From JAKLFA01 sp038222225 (GTDB lineage Bacteria > Omnitrophota > Gorgyraeia > Zapsychrales > JANLHA01): a DNA stretch of 42,697 nucleotides. The notes under the pieces are model-generated. The model had not been told where the DNA came from, ran no database searches, and worked only from the letters and a program-made list of their open reading frames with translations. Made by a program: the position numbers and the translations under genes. Within the stretch, counting starts at the first letter, position 1; each line of letters opens with the position of its first letter. The stretch spans positions 1 through 42,697 of the forward strand of contig JBBRHV010000017.1 of assembly GCA_038222225.1 (NCBI GenBank), read 5' to 3'. Shown here in pieces: positions 17,201 to 25,705 of the stretch.

Positions 17201-20200
17201 CGCGGCTACCGGCATAACTCCACAGGCGCAGATACATGGGGCCACCGGCAAAATTAAGATTCGAAATCGTTGTCCTTCCGCCAGAGACCGGCGCAGAATA
17301 CACGTCATTCCCGCCGAAGGAAGACCCGATATAAAGGTAATACTGCGAAACGTTGACTCCCGGATCCCAGGTGATCACGATCGGCAGTGCTGAGATCGCG
17401 GCCCCGTTAAGAGGCGAAATTATTTCCGCTGCCCGATACGCTTCCTGCGCGCACGCCTCCCTAACCCCAAATATCGATGAGAACGCCTGCCCCAGCCATC
17501 CCCAAAAACCCTGAGCCGATGAAAGATCCCCGTTTGCGCCAGTCCCGCTGTTGAACAATTCCGGATCATTGACCACGCCATCCAGCTGGCCGAAGGCATT
17601 AAAGTGATAATACACCGCCGTGCCATCCGGATAAATAACCCCGGTCAGATTTTTTAGAGAATCATACATCCGCTGAACCTGATACGGCTGGCCGTCGATC
17701 GTCTTCTGCGAACGAATCTCACGGCCGAATTGATCGTACTGAAATTCCGCCCAGTCCCCGTCCCCCATCGGCCCATACTCCACAAGGCCCAATTGCCCCT
17801 GAGAATAGGACAGATCCTCCCGGTCATACGTATAAACAACATCAATGTCCGCACCGTCACTTTTGTTCACCAGACGGTTTAAGGCATCATAGGAAAAATT
17901 TAACCGCCGGCCCTCAGCGTCAATCTGCCATGCCAAATTCCCATTTTGATCATAGCCGTATTCCCAATGGCCCATATCCGGATCATCCATCGCAACTTTC
18001 CGTCCTAAGCCGTCATACGTGATGGATGTTAAATTTCCCTGATCATCAAGCACACTCAAAAGCCGGCCCTCGCCGTTATATCCATATTCTGTCGTGGAGT
18101 ACAGGGCATATGCTGTCTGAGGATACGGTGACGATCGCCCATCCGCACCTTGATATTCCTCGATCTTGACAACGCGGCCCAAGGCATCCGAATAGGAAAC
18201 TTTTTTATGTCCGTTGGCATCGACGGCCGAAACGGTCGCCTGAGCGCGCTTCGAAATAACCCCATACCCCATGCTGCGATAGGTGCCGTCGGGACCAGTC
18301 TGCCGGACAAGGCGGTCACGCTCATCATATTCCAGCTGAGCATGCAATGCGCCGTCATCAATTTCATCCAGCACATCAAGCGTAGTCGAAACAGCCCGCG
18401 GGATATAAACCCGAGTCACACGGCCCAACGCATCAACGCTCTTTTGTCCCGTCACCACATATTGCCCGGACTGTCCGCTCAGGGCTTTGGCTTGCAGGGG
18501 CATTCCAAGCCCGTCAGAAAACTGCGCTGAATCGATCGTTTGCGCTGTGCCGGGTTCTCGCCTCAGGGAATAGATCGTGGCCATGTGGTCCGAATAAAGC
18601 CGATATTCATATGATTGAGTCGGCAATGCCAACGAGTCGTCCGGAGAAACCACCTTCAGCAAACGGCCGAAGGCATCATAACTGTAGCGTTCCTCTGCTC
18701 CGTTAAGGTCCGAAACAGATTCCACCTGCCCAAATAAACCGTGAGACCCATCCTGGCCATTCAAGGAAACCCCATCAGTCCCGAAATACCTCGTCAACGA
18801 AGATTGACCCAGCGCGTTTGTCTGAGTGGCAGCAAAGAGATGATACTGCCCATCATACTGCGTGTACGCATGATTCCCCTGCGGATCAGTCTGAGAAATT
18901 CTATTTCCATACCGATCATACTCATAGGTGACGACCTGCGGCTGAACCGTGCTGTCCCCGGGAACCAGCATTCTTTGTTGTGTGAGCAGGCCAACCGTCG
19001 GGGCCGCATTGTTCGAACCAGCGCCATCATAAAAATATTCGTTTTTCCGGTAATACCCGGACCCGCCTTGGCTTTTAGAGCGCAAAAAATGAACCAGCCA
19101 GACATCATCCGAGAAATTACTAACGACCTGCGGCTCTTCGTAATAACGATATTCTGAATTATTAATCTCACTGCTGTACCCATTCAGATCCTGAGCGCCC
19201 TGAAACCACCGATAATTCTGATACGCCACCCCATGCTCTGCATCCACCGAATACAGATTCCACGTCTTCAACTCGATTCCCGCCACCCCATCCTCTCCAT
19301 AGGTTCTGTTCCTTTCCCATGTCAAACACGGAAAACGCACCGGGATCTTCGCATCTGCGAACAACTGTTTCACCTCCCAGGTCTTGAGCGTCTCAAAAAT
19401 ACGGCGCCCATCCGGCTGAAATGACGCAGAACTTAATATCCTCCCCCGCAAATAAACATCCTGCTGCGAGAAAACCGTTTCAACAAACCTCCCGGCCGGA
19501 TCAACAATACGAAACGTTTTAAATCCATAAAACTCGCGGTCTTCCGGTTTCCAAAGGCCTCCCTCATACCAATACTGCCTGCGAACAGAATAATCCCTGC
19601 TATTGGAGATTTCCACCGAAGACACCAGCGGTATTGAAAAAGGCAGATACGTGTGCGAATATGCCGTGGACGGCGCATACGAAATGCGCGTTTTTCCGCC
19701 GACGCCGTTATCGATTTCGGTCAACAGATCTGCGGCAACGCCACTGGAATAGGCAAGCTCCACATTGCCCGTCTGATTATACACAATAAAATCCACAACA
19801 CCGTCCCCGTTAAAATCCGAGCTTTGCAGCTGAATATCTAACCCCTGCAAATGAAAAGAAAACGGAAGATCGTGATCATGATCATCAAACCCCTCAGACC
19901 GGGAACAACGAAAATGCGCCGTGCCCTCCGCCGCATTAAAATAGCCCACATCTGCGAGGCCATCTCCGTTGACATCAGCAACACTCATTGATTGGCCGCG
20001 GGCAAAGTTCAGCAGTTCCGCTGCCGCCCGGAACTCCGGTGAAATTTTTCCAATATTCGAATACGTCATCCATCGTCCTTCGGAAGCACGAAAGGTTGCC
20101 AGGTCGGTTAATCCATCCCCGTTAAAATCCCCGACAAAAGGCGTCACATCCTCTGACCCGATCTCCGTTTGAGCGGATACCGGCTCAAAGCGCCCCCCGC

Positions 20201-22211
20201 GATTGATGGCGATCCGCGCGCGTTTTTTCCCGAGCCCGTTGAAAAATGTCGCGATATCGGCCAGGCCATCCCCGTTAAAATCCCCGGAGGACGGCGTTTC
20301 GCCCGGACCGAATCCGCTGATCCATTGTTTCCCCTCAATAAAGCCTGAACCGCTTGATACGTAGACATTCCAATTCCCGCCGGCACTCTCAAAAAATGCG
20401 ATATCCGTTCTGCCATCTGCATTAAAATCCCCCAAAATCGGCATGGACTCTACACTGGCTTTTTCTAACCAGGTCTCTTTCGGCAAGAACGCGCGTCCAT
20501 TGGACAATGCGACCTTGACTTTACCCGTCGAATAAAAATAGGTGGCCACATCGGCAAACCCATCGCCGTTAAAATCCCCGGCCAGCTGCGGCAGAATGAC
20601 CTGCGAAGAGTTCATCAAATCAACTTGTGCGGAAATTTCCGTCAAGAGCTCGCTATAAAACGAGCTGTGCTGATGATAATCCGTATATTCAAAAAGATTA
20701 TATCCCGCCTTCAGGGGCCATTGCGTCTCAGAGACCGACTGACTATAATTTCCATTCAACCAAAATCCGGGGTTCCATTGGTTTTTGGCAAATTGCGCTT
20801 GAATTGTGGTCGGCTTCTGAACATAAAAATAGGTATAAAAATAATACCCTTGATCTTTGATTCCCGCCAGCCTGAAACGCCCCCGTCCGTCCTGGGTCCA
20901 TGAGCCGGCCCCGGTCCAACTCCTCCCGATGAACGCATCGGTCAGCGGAGCAAAATGCCACGGAGGAACCGGGCCGTAATTCTCATGGCCCCGATCATAG
21001 CCTTCTCGATTTTTTCGAAACCCCCATAAGTTATCCCCGGTAGCCGGGTCGCCGGTAATCCCGCTCAGTTGATAATTGAGGTCCTCCTCGTTATATTCTA
21101 ACCGGACCTCCGGCATTGACGACTGCCCATCCGCCCCATACTCCCTGATCGATCTCAAAACAGAACGCCCGCTTCGCTCACTATCTCCGTATTGAAAGGA
21201 ATAGCTCCGCTGAAGCTGATCTCCGGCGTAGATCTCGATGGAACTGATCCGCCGAAGAATATCCTGTTTGAACCCCGCCCGATAAGAAACAACCGGGTCC
21301 TTTCGATCAACGCCTTCCATCCGCGCGACCACACGGGCAAAAAACTTCTGAGAAGAAACATTCACGCCATCATCAGCGGTTCCCGGTTCTCCGGTCCAAT
21401 AGACTTCAAACGAATCATCCTCCAAATAACGGATCAGGTAATAATTCCCCACTGAATCTTCAACCCGGCTGAGCCTCCACTGAAAAACGTCCCCACCGCT
21501 ATTTTTCAATCGCGATCGATCGCCATACGACTGATCATCACCGAAATAATACGTTAGCCCTTTGCCGTTACGCATCAGCCAGCGCTCGCCGTCATACTGA
21601 AAGTTGTAAAAAGCCCCTTCCACCGGAAAACGGTACCGGCCTTCGGCGATCCTGACCAGCTTTGAACTGGCCCCATCAACGGTCGCGATGAACGTGTCGG
21701 TCCCGTCATACGCGGGAGGCCCCTCCTGCGTCGAGCGCTCGATAGAACCAAACCCGATCGACCATCCCATGCCCAGGACGCCGTTTCCCGAACGCGGTGA
21801 ATAGGTCAAGCCCAAGTTTGGCTTCATGCCCAGACGCGCGGCCGGACTAAACAGGGGAAGCGACAAGACGCCGGTCCCGCTGCTGGGATCAACCTGAATG
21901 GAATTTACCGCGGCCTGAGGGCCGCTCAGCGTTCCCTCACCACCTGACCCCGCCGACGACATTACAGACAGCGCCATCGTGGCTGCGGCCGGAGCCGCCG
22001 TCAAATCCGGATCTTGCGCCAATGCACCGGATCCGGCAGCGATCACGCCACCTGGTTCTCTCTGACCGATCAATTCTTCAATGGAAATATCTGCTGTGTA
22101 GATCTTTGCATATGCCGGCGCGTACTGGCCCAGCGTAGTGACCGTAAAAACACATACCATCAAACCGCTTAACCCTTTACGAAAGACAGTCTCTCCCCGT
22201 TGGTTTCTCAT
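14259..22211 (-). CDS. Giant secreted SpvB/Rhs (YD-repeat) protein with lipase-like C-terminal domain
   Basis: The start is uncertain between ATGs at 22211, 22214 and 22232; 22211 has AAGGAG 6 nt upstream, giving 2650 aa. A signal peptide ends AYAK near residue 36. Order: SpvB-like domain (about 105-400; GTGVLSLPLF, GMGWSIGFG); six FG-GAP calcium repeats of the GDFNGDGxxD type (about 545-805); YD repeats (about 1095-1560); three tandem repeats of about 95 aa sharing LYVRLWS-x-WxYxDY (1594-1876); a cadherin-like Ig domain (1878-1974); more YD repeats; the Rhs core DHLGSANVVSDREG to DPDGHG (about 2250-2347). The last 300 residues are a separate tip: two hydrophobic stretches, then an alpha/beta-hydrolase-like segment with GFSQGG (Ser2556), Asp2615 in MWDF and His2646 in ENHYWPY as a possible triad. 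Probably a shell-encased toxin or secreted hydrolase. Confidence 0.93.
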   Translation of the reverse strand: MRNQRGETVFRKGLSGLMVCVFTVTTLGQYAPAYAKIYTADISIEELIGQREPGGVIAAGSGALAQDPDLTAAPAAATMALSVMSSAGSGGEGTLSGPQAAVNSIQVDPSSGTGVLSLPLFSPAARLGMKPNLGLTYSPRSGNGVLGMGWSIGFGSIERSTQEGPPAYDGTDTFIATVDGASSKLVRIAEGRYRFPVEGAFYNFQYDGERWLMRNGKGLTYYFGDDQSYGDRSRLKNSGGDVFQWRLSRVEDSVGNYYLIRYLEDDSFEVYWTGEPGTADDGVNVSSQKFFARVVARMEGVDRKDPVVSYRAGFKQDILRRISSIEIYAGDQLQRSYSFQYGDSERSGRSVLRSIREYGADGQSSMPEVRLEYNEEDLNYQLSGITGDPATGDNLWGFRKNREGYDRGHENYGPVPPWHFAPLTDAFIGRSWTGAGSWTQDGRGRFRLAGIKDQGYYFYTYFYVQKPTTIQAQFAKNQWNPGFWLNGNYSQSVSETQWPLKAGYNLFEYTDYHQHSSFYSELLTEISAQVDLMNSSQVILPQLAGDFNGDGFADVATYFYSTGKVKVALSNGRAFLPKETWLEKASVESMPILGDFNADGRTDIAFFESAGGNWNVYVSSGSGFIEGKQWISGFGPGETPSSGDFNGDGLADIATFFNGLGKKRARIAINRGGRFEPVSAQTEIGSEDVTPFVGDFNGDGLTDLATFRASEGRWMTYSNIGKISPEFRAAAELLNFARGQSMSVADVNGDGLADVGYFNAAEGTAHFRCSRSEGFDDHDHDLPFSFHLQGLDIQLQSSDFNGDGVVDFIVYNQTGNVELAYSSGVAADLLTEIDNGVGGKTRISYAPSTAYSHTYLPFSIPLVSSVEISNSRDYSVRRQYWYEGGLWKPEDREFYGFKTFRIVDPAGRFVETVFSQQDVYLRGRILSSASFQPDGRRIFETLKTWEVKQLFADAKIPVRFPCLTWERNRTYGEDGVAGIELKTWNLYSVDAEHGVAYQNYRWFQGAQDLNGYSSEINNSEYRYYEEPQVVSNFSDDVWLVHFLRSKSQGGSGYYRKNEYFYDGAGSNNAAPTVGLLTQQRMLVPGDSTVQPQVVTYEYDRYGNRISQTDPQGNHAYTQYDGQYHLFAATQTNALGQSSLTRYFGTDGVSLNGQDGSHGLFGQVESVSDLNGAEERYSYDAFGRLLKVVSPDDSLALPTQSYEYRLYSDHMATIYSLRREPGTAQTIDSAQFSDGLGMPLQAKALSGQSGQYVVTGQKSVDALGRVTRVYIPRAVSTTLDVLDEIDDGALHAQLEYDERDRLVRQTGPDGTYRSMGYGVISKRAQATVSAVDANGHKKVSYSDALGRVVKIEEYQGADGRSSPYPQTAYALYSTTEYGYNGEGRLLSVLDDQGNLTSITYDGLGRKVAMDDPDMGHWEYGYDQNGNLAWQIDAEGRRLNFSYDALNRLVNKSDGADIDVVYTYDREDLSYSQGQLGLVEYGPMGDGDWAEFQYDQFGREIRSQKTIDGQPYQVQRMYDSLKNLTGVIYPDGTAVYYHFNAFGQLDGVVNDPELFNSGTGANGDLSSAQGFWGWLGQAFSSIFGVREACAQEAYRAAEIISPLNGAAISALPIVITWDPGVNVSQYYLYIGSSFGGNDVYSAPVSGGRTTISNLNFAGGPMYLRLWSYAGSRGWQYRDYEYQSAPLGNLGVPAELTVPAQGTVIGSSPVQFSWSPGSNVSGYFLFAGTSSGANDLFGKYFPTTVARTVSIPVPVSGNSLYVRLWSFMSTGRWEYRDYTFATQNSQTPVPAQMLTPSSGAVLEGSEAEFRWDVGVGVLQYWVYVGTQQGRYDILNRNLNKQTSMTVSISRTGQPLYVRLWSRTALGWKYYDYQYLTRSPNQKPVISLSGETVVDGQALEIVVIATDADGDVLEFTRPAPGDLPLGCDFSIVGTSNGRIEGRLTWVPAVVQTGVYAVTFEVGDGEEAVSEDVDIEVVSGVRTEEPIVYVAGIHYTVMGQAERIEYGSGEVTTQEYHPQNFRLLRMLTMDAEGAPLQDLAYSYDAVGNIISIQDSVHSSTQSFVYDHLNRLVQARNDRTYGTKVYAYDSVGNIKEKDGLLYRYGEAGSRIDGLPAGPHAVTSLENGKSFQYDANGNMVRREFAGSVSGFEFDAEGRLKRALKNNEQKVRFAYDGDGGRVKKIVYGALSGGGVSGMMFPELLEGNGGEEDLVTHFIGQLYERTTMDQTKHVFLGDKRIASVRNGTVAFIHGDHLGSANVVSDREGRISEVIEYQPFGSFSRHERFGGVENGSAYFTGQRLDDETGLYYYESRYYDPELGRFISADTMVPAAGDPQAFNRYTYVRNNPVILVDPDGHGWFLVALIGALIGGASGGIIAHNNDQSLWRGILLGGVQGFLSGAALGTPFTAIESQGYWWGLTQISGGLSLGSQVAGAAGWSEAQQALTYASMATAGLYLGANVLKGVKDWVYEDRFRLVDGLGSDASVTNGSKVHVNGIVTDFGNAMTESFGDVGADFLAYNPSSGPIADLMEAGLGKLTFTSSMSRQLSNRLVGLNGIRLSGFSQGGIIASNVALNLGLRDQRQVLSSLTVGSTQVSQVRVLFSGATAGLNSKHVLYKTGMWDFSAFLGPHLNPRNFAAGSIGTAVLPLGIENHYWPY

Positions 22212-22228
22212 CATACGCTCCTTGCCGT

Positions 22229-22711
22229 TCATAACGCTTTCTGTTCACGAATCGCATCCAATAACCCATTATAAAATCCCATCTTCCTGACCGTGCAGCT
22301 ACTCCATTCATACGTATCCGGATGAAATGGCGCATCTTCCCGCAGAGGAAGCTGTTCAACGTAATTTAAACACGCCTCCAGATCCTCAAAATATTCAATC
22401 GCGATAAACCGAGATCGTCCAAGCCGTCCGATCGATTTGTTTTTCGACGTCACCTCCGTGAATTCATCAAAACGGTCATTCACATCCGTAAGAAAATGAG
22501 TGGCCGCTTCGATCCCCCGGGAAAAGATCACCAGAGAAATCATTTTTTCAAGCAAACAAAACCCGAACAGCTTAACACCATATTTCTGCTTCAAACTTTT
22601 CAAAATTTTCAAATACAGTTTAAAATCCAAACGGCTGCGGAATATGGGCTGCGCTCCCAATCTCCGCAGCACAACAAGATAACTGATCCCTCCCTGCAAA
22701 CTCTCTGCCAT
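22229..22711 (-). CDS. RAYT-like (Y1 transposase family) protein lacking the HUH motif
   Basis: The start at 22711 follows a perfect AAGGAGG; 160 aa. The layout follows REP-associated tyrosine transposases: an opening MAESLQGGISYLVVLRRLG in place of the usual pYHVtsRGN, QPIFRSRLDFKLYLKIL for qxIFxddxDyxxFL, YGVKLFGFCLLEKMISLVI for xAyxLMxNHxHLLx, SIGRLGRSRFIAIEYF for GxLFQxRYKxxxv, a Tyr in LNYVEQLP, and YEWSS for YpWSS. The metal-binding H-x-H is replaced (KMISL), and the first His is gone. Tyr is kept but transposition is unlikely, so this looks like a domesticated relative. It ends 17 nt before the preferred Rhs start and overlaps the alternative one, so the two are probably co-translated. 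Confidence 0.75.
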   Translation of the reverse strand: MAESLQGGISYLVVLRRLGAQPIFRSRLDFKLYLKILKSLKQKYGVKLFGFCLLEKMISLVIFSRGIEAATHFLTDVNDRFDEFTEVTSKNKSIGRLGRSRFIAIEYFEDLEACLNYVEQLPLREDAPFHPDTYEWSSCTVRKMGFYNGLLDAIREQKAL

Positions 22712-23075
22712 ACATCCTCCTTCAATGCCCTGTGAAAATGAAAGGTGAAAAGCCGATTTTTGTTCCTTAGGCATTTCAACTTTCCGTCCGCTCCCCACAA
22801 CCGTCACCAGCTCCTTTCGACGTCAACCTTTCACCCCCACTTTCACATAGCACCGTTCATTCTTTCATCAACCGCCAGTCTTCTTATCGTTCTTCTTTCT
22901 TGCCTCTTCTTTTCATTCCCATAAAATTTTTGAGGGCTGATTAGCCTCATCCCCATCTTCCCTTAATTGTGTGCGCCCTGCTTGCCTGACCCCTATTTCA
23001 GCCAAACCGGCCTCTCACTACTAACCCGCCCTCATCTGCGCGCGCAACATATTCTGATCACAGGCAACCGCTCAC
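22712..23075. other. Gene-free gap with strongly pyrimidine-skewed sequence
   Basis: I see no gene here. The plus strand is C/T-rich (for example GTCTTCTTATCGTTCTTC), so a minus-strand leader would be purine-rich. The words TTTCACC and TTTCAC recur at 22829-22847 and similar GAAAATGAAAGGTGAAAAG words lie near 22735-22753, giving a loose inverted arrangement. No -10/-35 pair stood out. Confidence 0.5.
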
Positions 23076-23318
23076 TTATTTCTTTTTTGGTGTTTCATTT
23101 TTGCTTTGTTCCAACCGTTCGATGCAGGAACAGGGCGTATAGCCTGTTTTTACAGCCCCCGCATCATCTAACTTCTTCACCTCGCGGTCTTTCACCCAGC
23201 GGCAGTCCGCCGTATGGTACTTTTTTCCTATGGCCGTCACATACACATCCATGGCAAACGCCAAACTTGATGAGGCCACGATCACACTGCACAACAACAT
23301 CATCATCCATTTTTTCAT
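23076..23318 (-). CDS. Small secreted cysteine-containing protein (YHxxxC...PCxC type)
   Basis: 80 aa from an ATG at 23316-23318 with AAGGA about 7 nt upstream. A signal peptide ends SLAFA near residue 22. The mature part has VYVTAIGKKYHTADCRW, then a Lys/Asp-rich helix and GYTPCSCIERL. This YH-x3-C ... G-Y-x-P-C-x-C pattern is known as a small, possibly zinc-binding module, related to the Ada-type metal-binding fold and often attached to secreted nucleases; here it stands alone. A lysine-rich tail follows. Probably periplasmic; function unknown. Confidence 0.72.
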   Translation of the reverse strand: MKKWMMMLLCSVIVASSSLAFAMDVYVTAIGKKYHTADCRWVKDREVKKLDDAGAVKTGYTPCSCIERLEQSKNETPKKK

Positions 23319-23396
23319 CACTCTTTCCTTTCAGTTAAACGCGTATTTCAGTCACCTGTGACCACTCAGCGCAAACTAACTCAAAAAATATAAAAA

Positions 23397-23792
23397 TTAT
23401 TTCTGATCCAGCCTCTTAATTAAATTGCGTGTCATCCCATTGATCTTCTGAAGGATGGCACAACAGCCTTCGTGATCTTTTGAACTTACATAATTCAATC
23501 CACACCCGATTTCCAATTGGGTTTCCAGCTCAGAGCACAATCCCAGCGCGACAAATAAAAAGTGTTTAAATTCATCTTTATTCGAACGATTAAACCCTAC
23601 CGCGATATTGGTCGGGACCGAAATCGCCGCACGCCTCATTTCTGAGCACATGCCGAACAATTCTTCCTCCGGAAATTTCTGACTCACCCGGTAAACCTCT
23701 CTCACCAAATCCATGCCGGATTTCCAGATCAGCAAATCCTTGTAACTCCTAATTTTTTTAACCTCAACCGCTGTTTGACCATTTTCCACCAC
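23397..23792 (-). CDS. Four-helix bundle protein (23S rRNA intervening-sequence protein family)
   Basis: About 131 aa. There is no in-frame ATG near the start; translation must begin at one of two adjacent GTG codons (23792 or 23789), after an AGGGGG ribosome site. Family hallmarks are all present: IRSYKDLLIWKSGMDLVREVY, FPEEELFGMCSEMRRAAISV, PTNIAVGFNRSN, EFKHFLFVALGLCSELETQL. Members fold as a homopentameric four-helix bundle and occur either in rRNA intervening sequences or as free genes with unknown role. The copy here is free-standing, not in an rRNA operon. It is the only gene between the small secreted protein and the propeller protein. Confidence 0.9.
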   Translation of the reverse strand: MVENGQTAVEVKKIRSYKDLLIWKSGMDLVREVYRVSQKFPEEELFGMCSEMRRAAISVPTNIAVGFNRSNKDEFKHFLFVALGLCSELETQLEIGCGLNYVSSKDHEGCCAILQKINGMTRNLIKRLDQK

Positions 23793-23843
23793 AAACCCCC
23801 TTCGCTAATTTTTTACCATCCATCATTTCACGTCTTCACGCGT

Positions 23844-25412
23844 TCACTTTTCCATGTTCACAGAAAATGCCCCACCCGTGTAAGCGTCCAGTAGCGCGGT
23901 CAATTCATCGATGCGCAGCTGTGTCCAAGCCCTTTCTTCTTCTGCGATCCTTTCCTGCTCCATCTGCAGGCGGCGGCGCTCAAAATAAATACGGGTCACC
24001 TGGCTCAGCACATCTTCCCTCAGCTCCGTCAACAACTTGGAACGCGAATCAATCGATGTCTGATCCGAACTCCAGATCATCTCTGAAAGATCCCAATTCA
24101 AGCTGACATCCCACTCCGTGATTTCACGCCCTTTGATCATCTCATCCGGATTTTGACCGGTATCCCAATGCCAGAGATCGGTCGCATTGCGGTCAACGCC
24201 TAACGAAAACGACGGCACCAAGGCTTTCATGCGAGATTGACGGTGCCAGCGCTGGATCTTTAACGGATCCATATCCGCATACCGGACCGCCATGCGCTGC
24301 ACATCGGAAATGGACGGCTCAGATAAAAACTGCAGCGGTGAGCTTAAAAGTGCCTGCCTTGGCTGCTGAACCAATCGATAAACCCCCTCCGCGGTTGCCG
24401 CAAGAACGCCTCCCGCTGAATCGATCACGGCATCCACAATTTCGAGCGACGGCATTCCCTGATACAGCGGCCTCCACGAACCATTGCAAAAAACAAAAAC
24501 ATTTTGCTCTCCCCAGGCTAAGAATCCGGGGCCCGGCGGAACACCTTGCGGGATGGCATCCCCACTCCGAGCCCCTTCTCCGTGGCATGGAATTGCAGCA
24601 TTTAAAAATAGAATTCCATTTAAACCTTCGACAGAAACACCCTGATCCGATATTTCATTCCAATTCTCCCCGGCATCATGACTTTCAAAGATTCCTTCCG
24701 AGGAAACAACAGCCAACGCCTCCCGGGAACGATCCACCGCAAAGGTCCTGATGTCCCGATCAAACGTTGGGCTTTCTTCATTCAGAAAATCTTGTTCTCC
24801 CATCTCAATTCCAGAATAAAAAACCTTGGTAACCCTGTCGTCATTAAGACCCAGCCGATACAGCGTATGACCTGCCGAAAAATAAAGATATTGGCCCATA
24901 TGCTCAATTTGAAAAACTGCTTCATTCCGCTTAAACCCTTCCAGACGCTGCCAGATATGACCATTATCCTCGCTGTAAAAAACCCCGCTCTCCGTTGCGA
25001 TATAAAGACGGCCGTCTCTGTCAAAAATATCCCAACACTGGCCGCCCGCTTCATTGCTGGATGAAAAAATTCTTTTCATTTCATTTTTTTCGAGATCGAT
25101 CTTGTATGCCCCATCGGAAGCCGCCGCAAAAACTTCGTCGCCACGGCTCTCTATAGAGAAGATGCTGGCCTGACCCGACAAAAAAAATGAGGGCCTTTTC
25201 AAAAGACCCTCATCATCATAGCTCCGAAGTTCTCCCGGCATCCCCACCCAAAACCCGGTCTTGCCCTCGATAACACCTAGAAATGTTACGCGCTGAGCGT
25301 TGCCTTGAAGATACAAATGCTTCCATATGTTTTCATCCATGGCCCATCCCACCCCAACGATTAAAAGCATTATTGTCCATGAAAACCAAACCGTCCAACG
25401 CTTCATTCTCAT
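23844..25412 (-). CDS. Secreted beta-propeller protein with C-terminal strand and coiled-coil region
   Basis: 522 aa from the second of two adjacent ATGs, which has AGGAG 6 nt upstream. A signal peptide ends GWAMD. Residues about 35-345 contain repeated propeller blades of the BNR/sialidase-like kind: GVFYSEDNGHIWQRL, GIFESHDAGENWNEI, GVYRL. The C-terminal third has amphipathic strands (LVPSFSLGVDRN, WDVSLNWDLSEMIW) and then a coiled coil (about 450-510: RSKLLTELREDVLSQVTRIY, EQERIAEEERAW). I associate this architecture with Omnitrophota-type genomes; TolC-like or outer-membrane-linked assembly is possible. An odd GC-rich insert interrupts the propeller near residues 272-297. The function is not known. 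Confidence 0.8.
   Translation of the reverse strand: MRMKRWTVWFSWTIMLLIVGVGWAMDENIWKHLYLQGNAQRVTFLGVIEGKTGFWVGMPGELRSYDDEGLLKRPSFFLSGQASIFSIESRGDEVFAAASDGAYKIDLEKNEMKRIFSSSNEAGGQCWDIFDRDGRLYIATESGVFYSEDNGHIWQRLEGFKRNEAVFQIEHMGQYLYFSAGHTLYRLGLNDDRVTKVFYSGIEMGEQDFLNEESPTFDRDIRTFAVDRSREALAVVSSEGIFESHDAGENWNEISDQGVSVEGLNGILFLNAAIPCHGEGARSGDAIPQGVPPGPGFLAWGEQNVFVFCNGSWRPLYQGMPSLEIVDAVIDSAGGVLAATAEGVYRLVQQPRQALLSSPLQFLSEPSISDVQRMAVRYADMDPLKIQRWHRQSRMKALVPSFSLGVDRNATDLWHWDTGQNPDEMIKGREITEWDVSLNWDLSEMIWSSDQTSIDSRSKLLTELREDVLSQVTRIYFERRRLQMEQERIAEEERAWTQLRIDELTALLDAYTGGAFSVNMEK
24518..24598. repeat. GC-rich palindromic insert inside the propeller gene
   Basis: This stretch has GGGATG-G-CATCCC (24550-24562) and GGGGCCC (24529-24535) and is far richer in G/C than its surroundings. 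It encodes IPCHGEGARSGDAIPQG, Cys/Gly/Pro-rich residues unlike a blade. The reading frame is kept, as with in-frame palindromic elements known in Rickettsia. Confidence 0.5.
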
Positions 25413-25490
25413 CATTCGCTCCTATCAGTAAGTAACTTTAATCGACATGCCATGTGCTTATTTCAGAGTAATTCAAGCATACCATTATTT

Positions 25491-25526
25491 TGTTTTTTTG
25501 TCAAATAATTTATTGATAAAAAAACA
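25491..25526. promoter_or_regulatory. 36-bp imperfect palindrome in the divergent fabD/propeller promoter region
   Basis: TGTTTTTTT at one end and AAAAAAACA at the other frame the symmetric core TCAAATAATTTATTGA, which is symmetric at all but a few positions. It lies about 90 nt before the fabD -35 and 80 nt before the divergent gene, so it could be an operator for either. Confidence 0.5.
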
Positions 25527-25615
25527 AACTGATTTGTACAAATGTAGGAATTCTGTATAAATATTTGAAATTCATGCGTTTATATACATCTATTTAATAA
25601 AAAATCAAAAAAATA

Positions 25616-25645
25616 TTGACAATATATCCCGAAAAATGATACCCT
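25616..25645 (+). promoter_or_regulatory. Probable sigma-70 promoter of the fabD operon
   Basis: Consensus -35 TTGACA (25616-25621), 18-nt spacer, and extended -10 TG-A-TACCCT (25637-25645). Transcription would start about 50 nt before the fabD ATG. Confidence 0.7.
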
Positions 25646-25705
25646 TATCGAACAAAGCTCGTGAAGAGTAACAAGAATTCCGTTATGTTTTGAAAGGAAC
25701 ACTCG

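Noticed and set aside
22967..23338. Plus-strand frame of 123 codons in the pyrimidine-rich gap
   Set aside because: Low-complexity Ser/Pro/His text, no ribosome site, and it overlaps the well-supported secreted cysteine protein on the minus strand.
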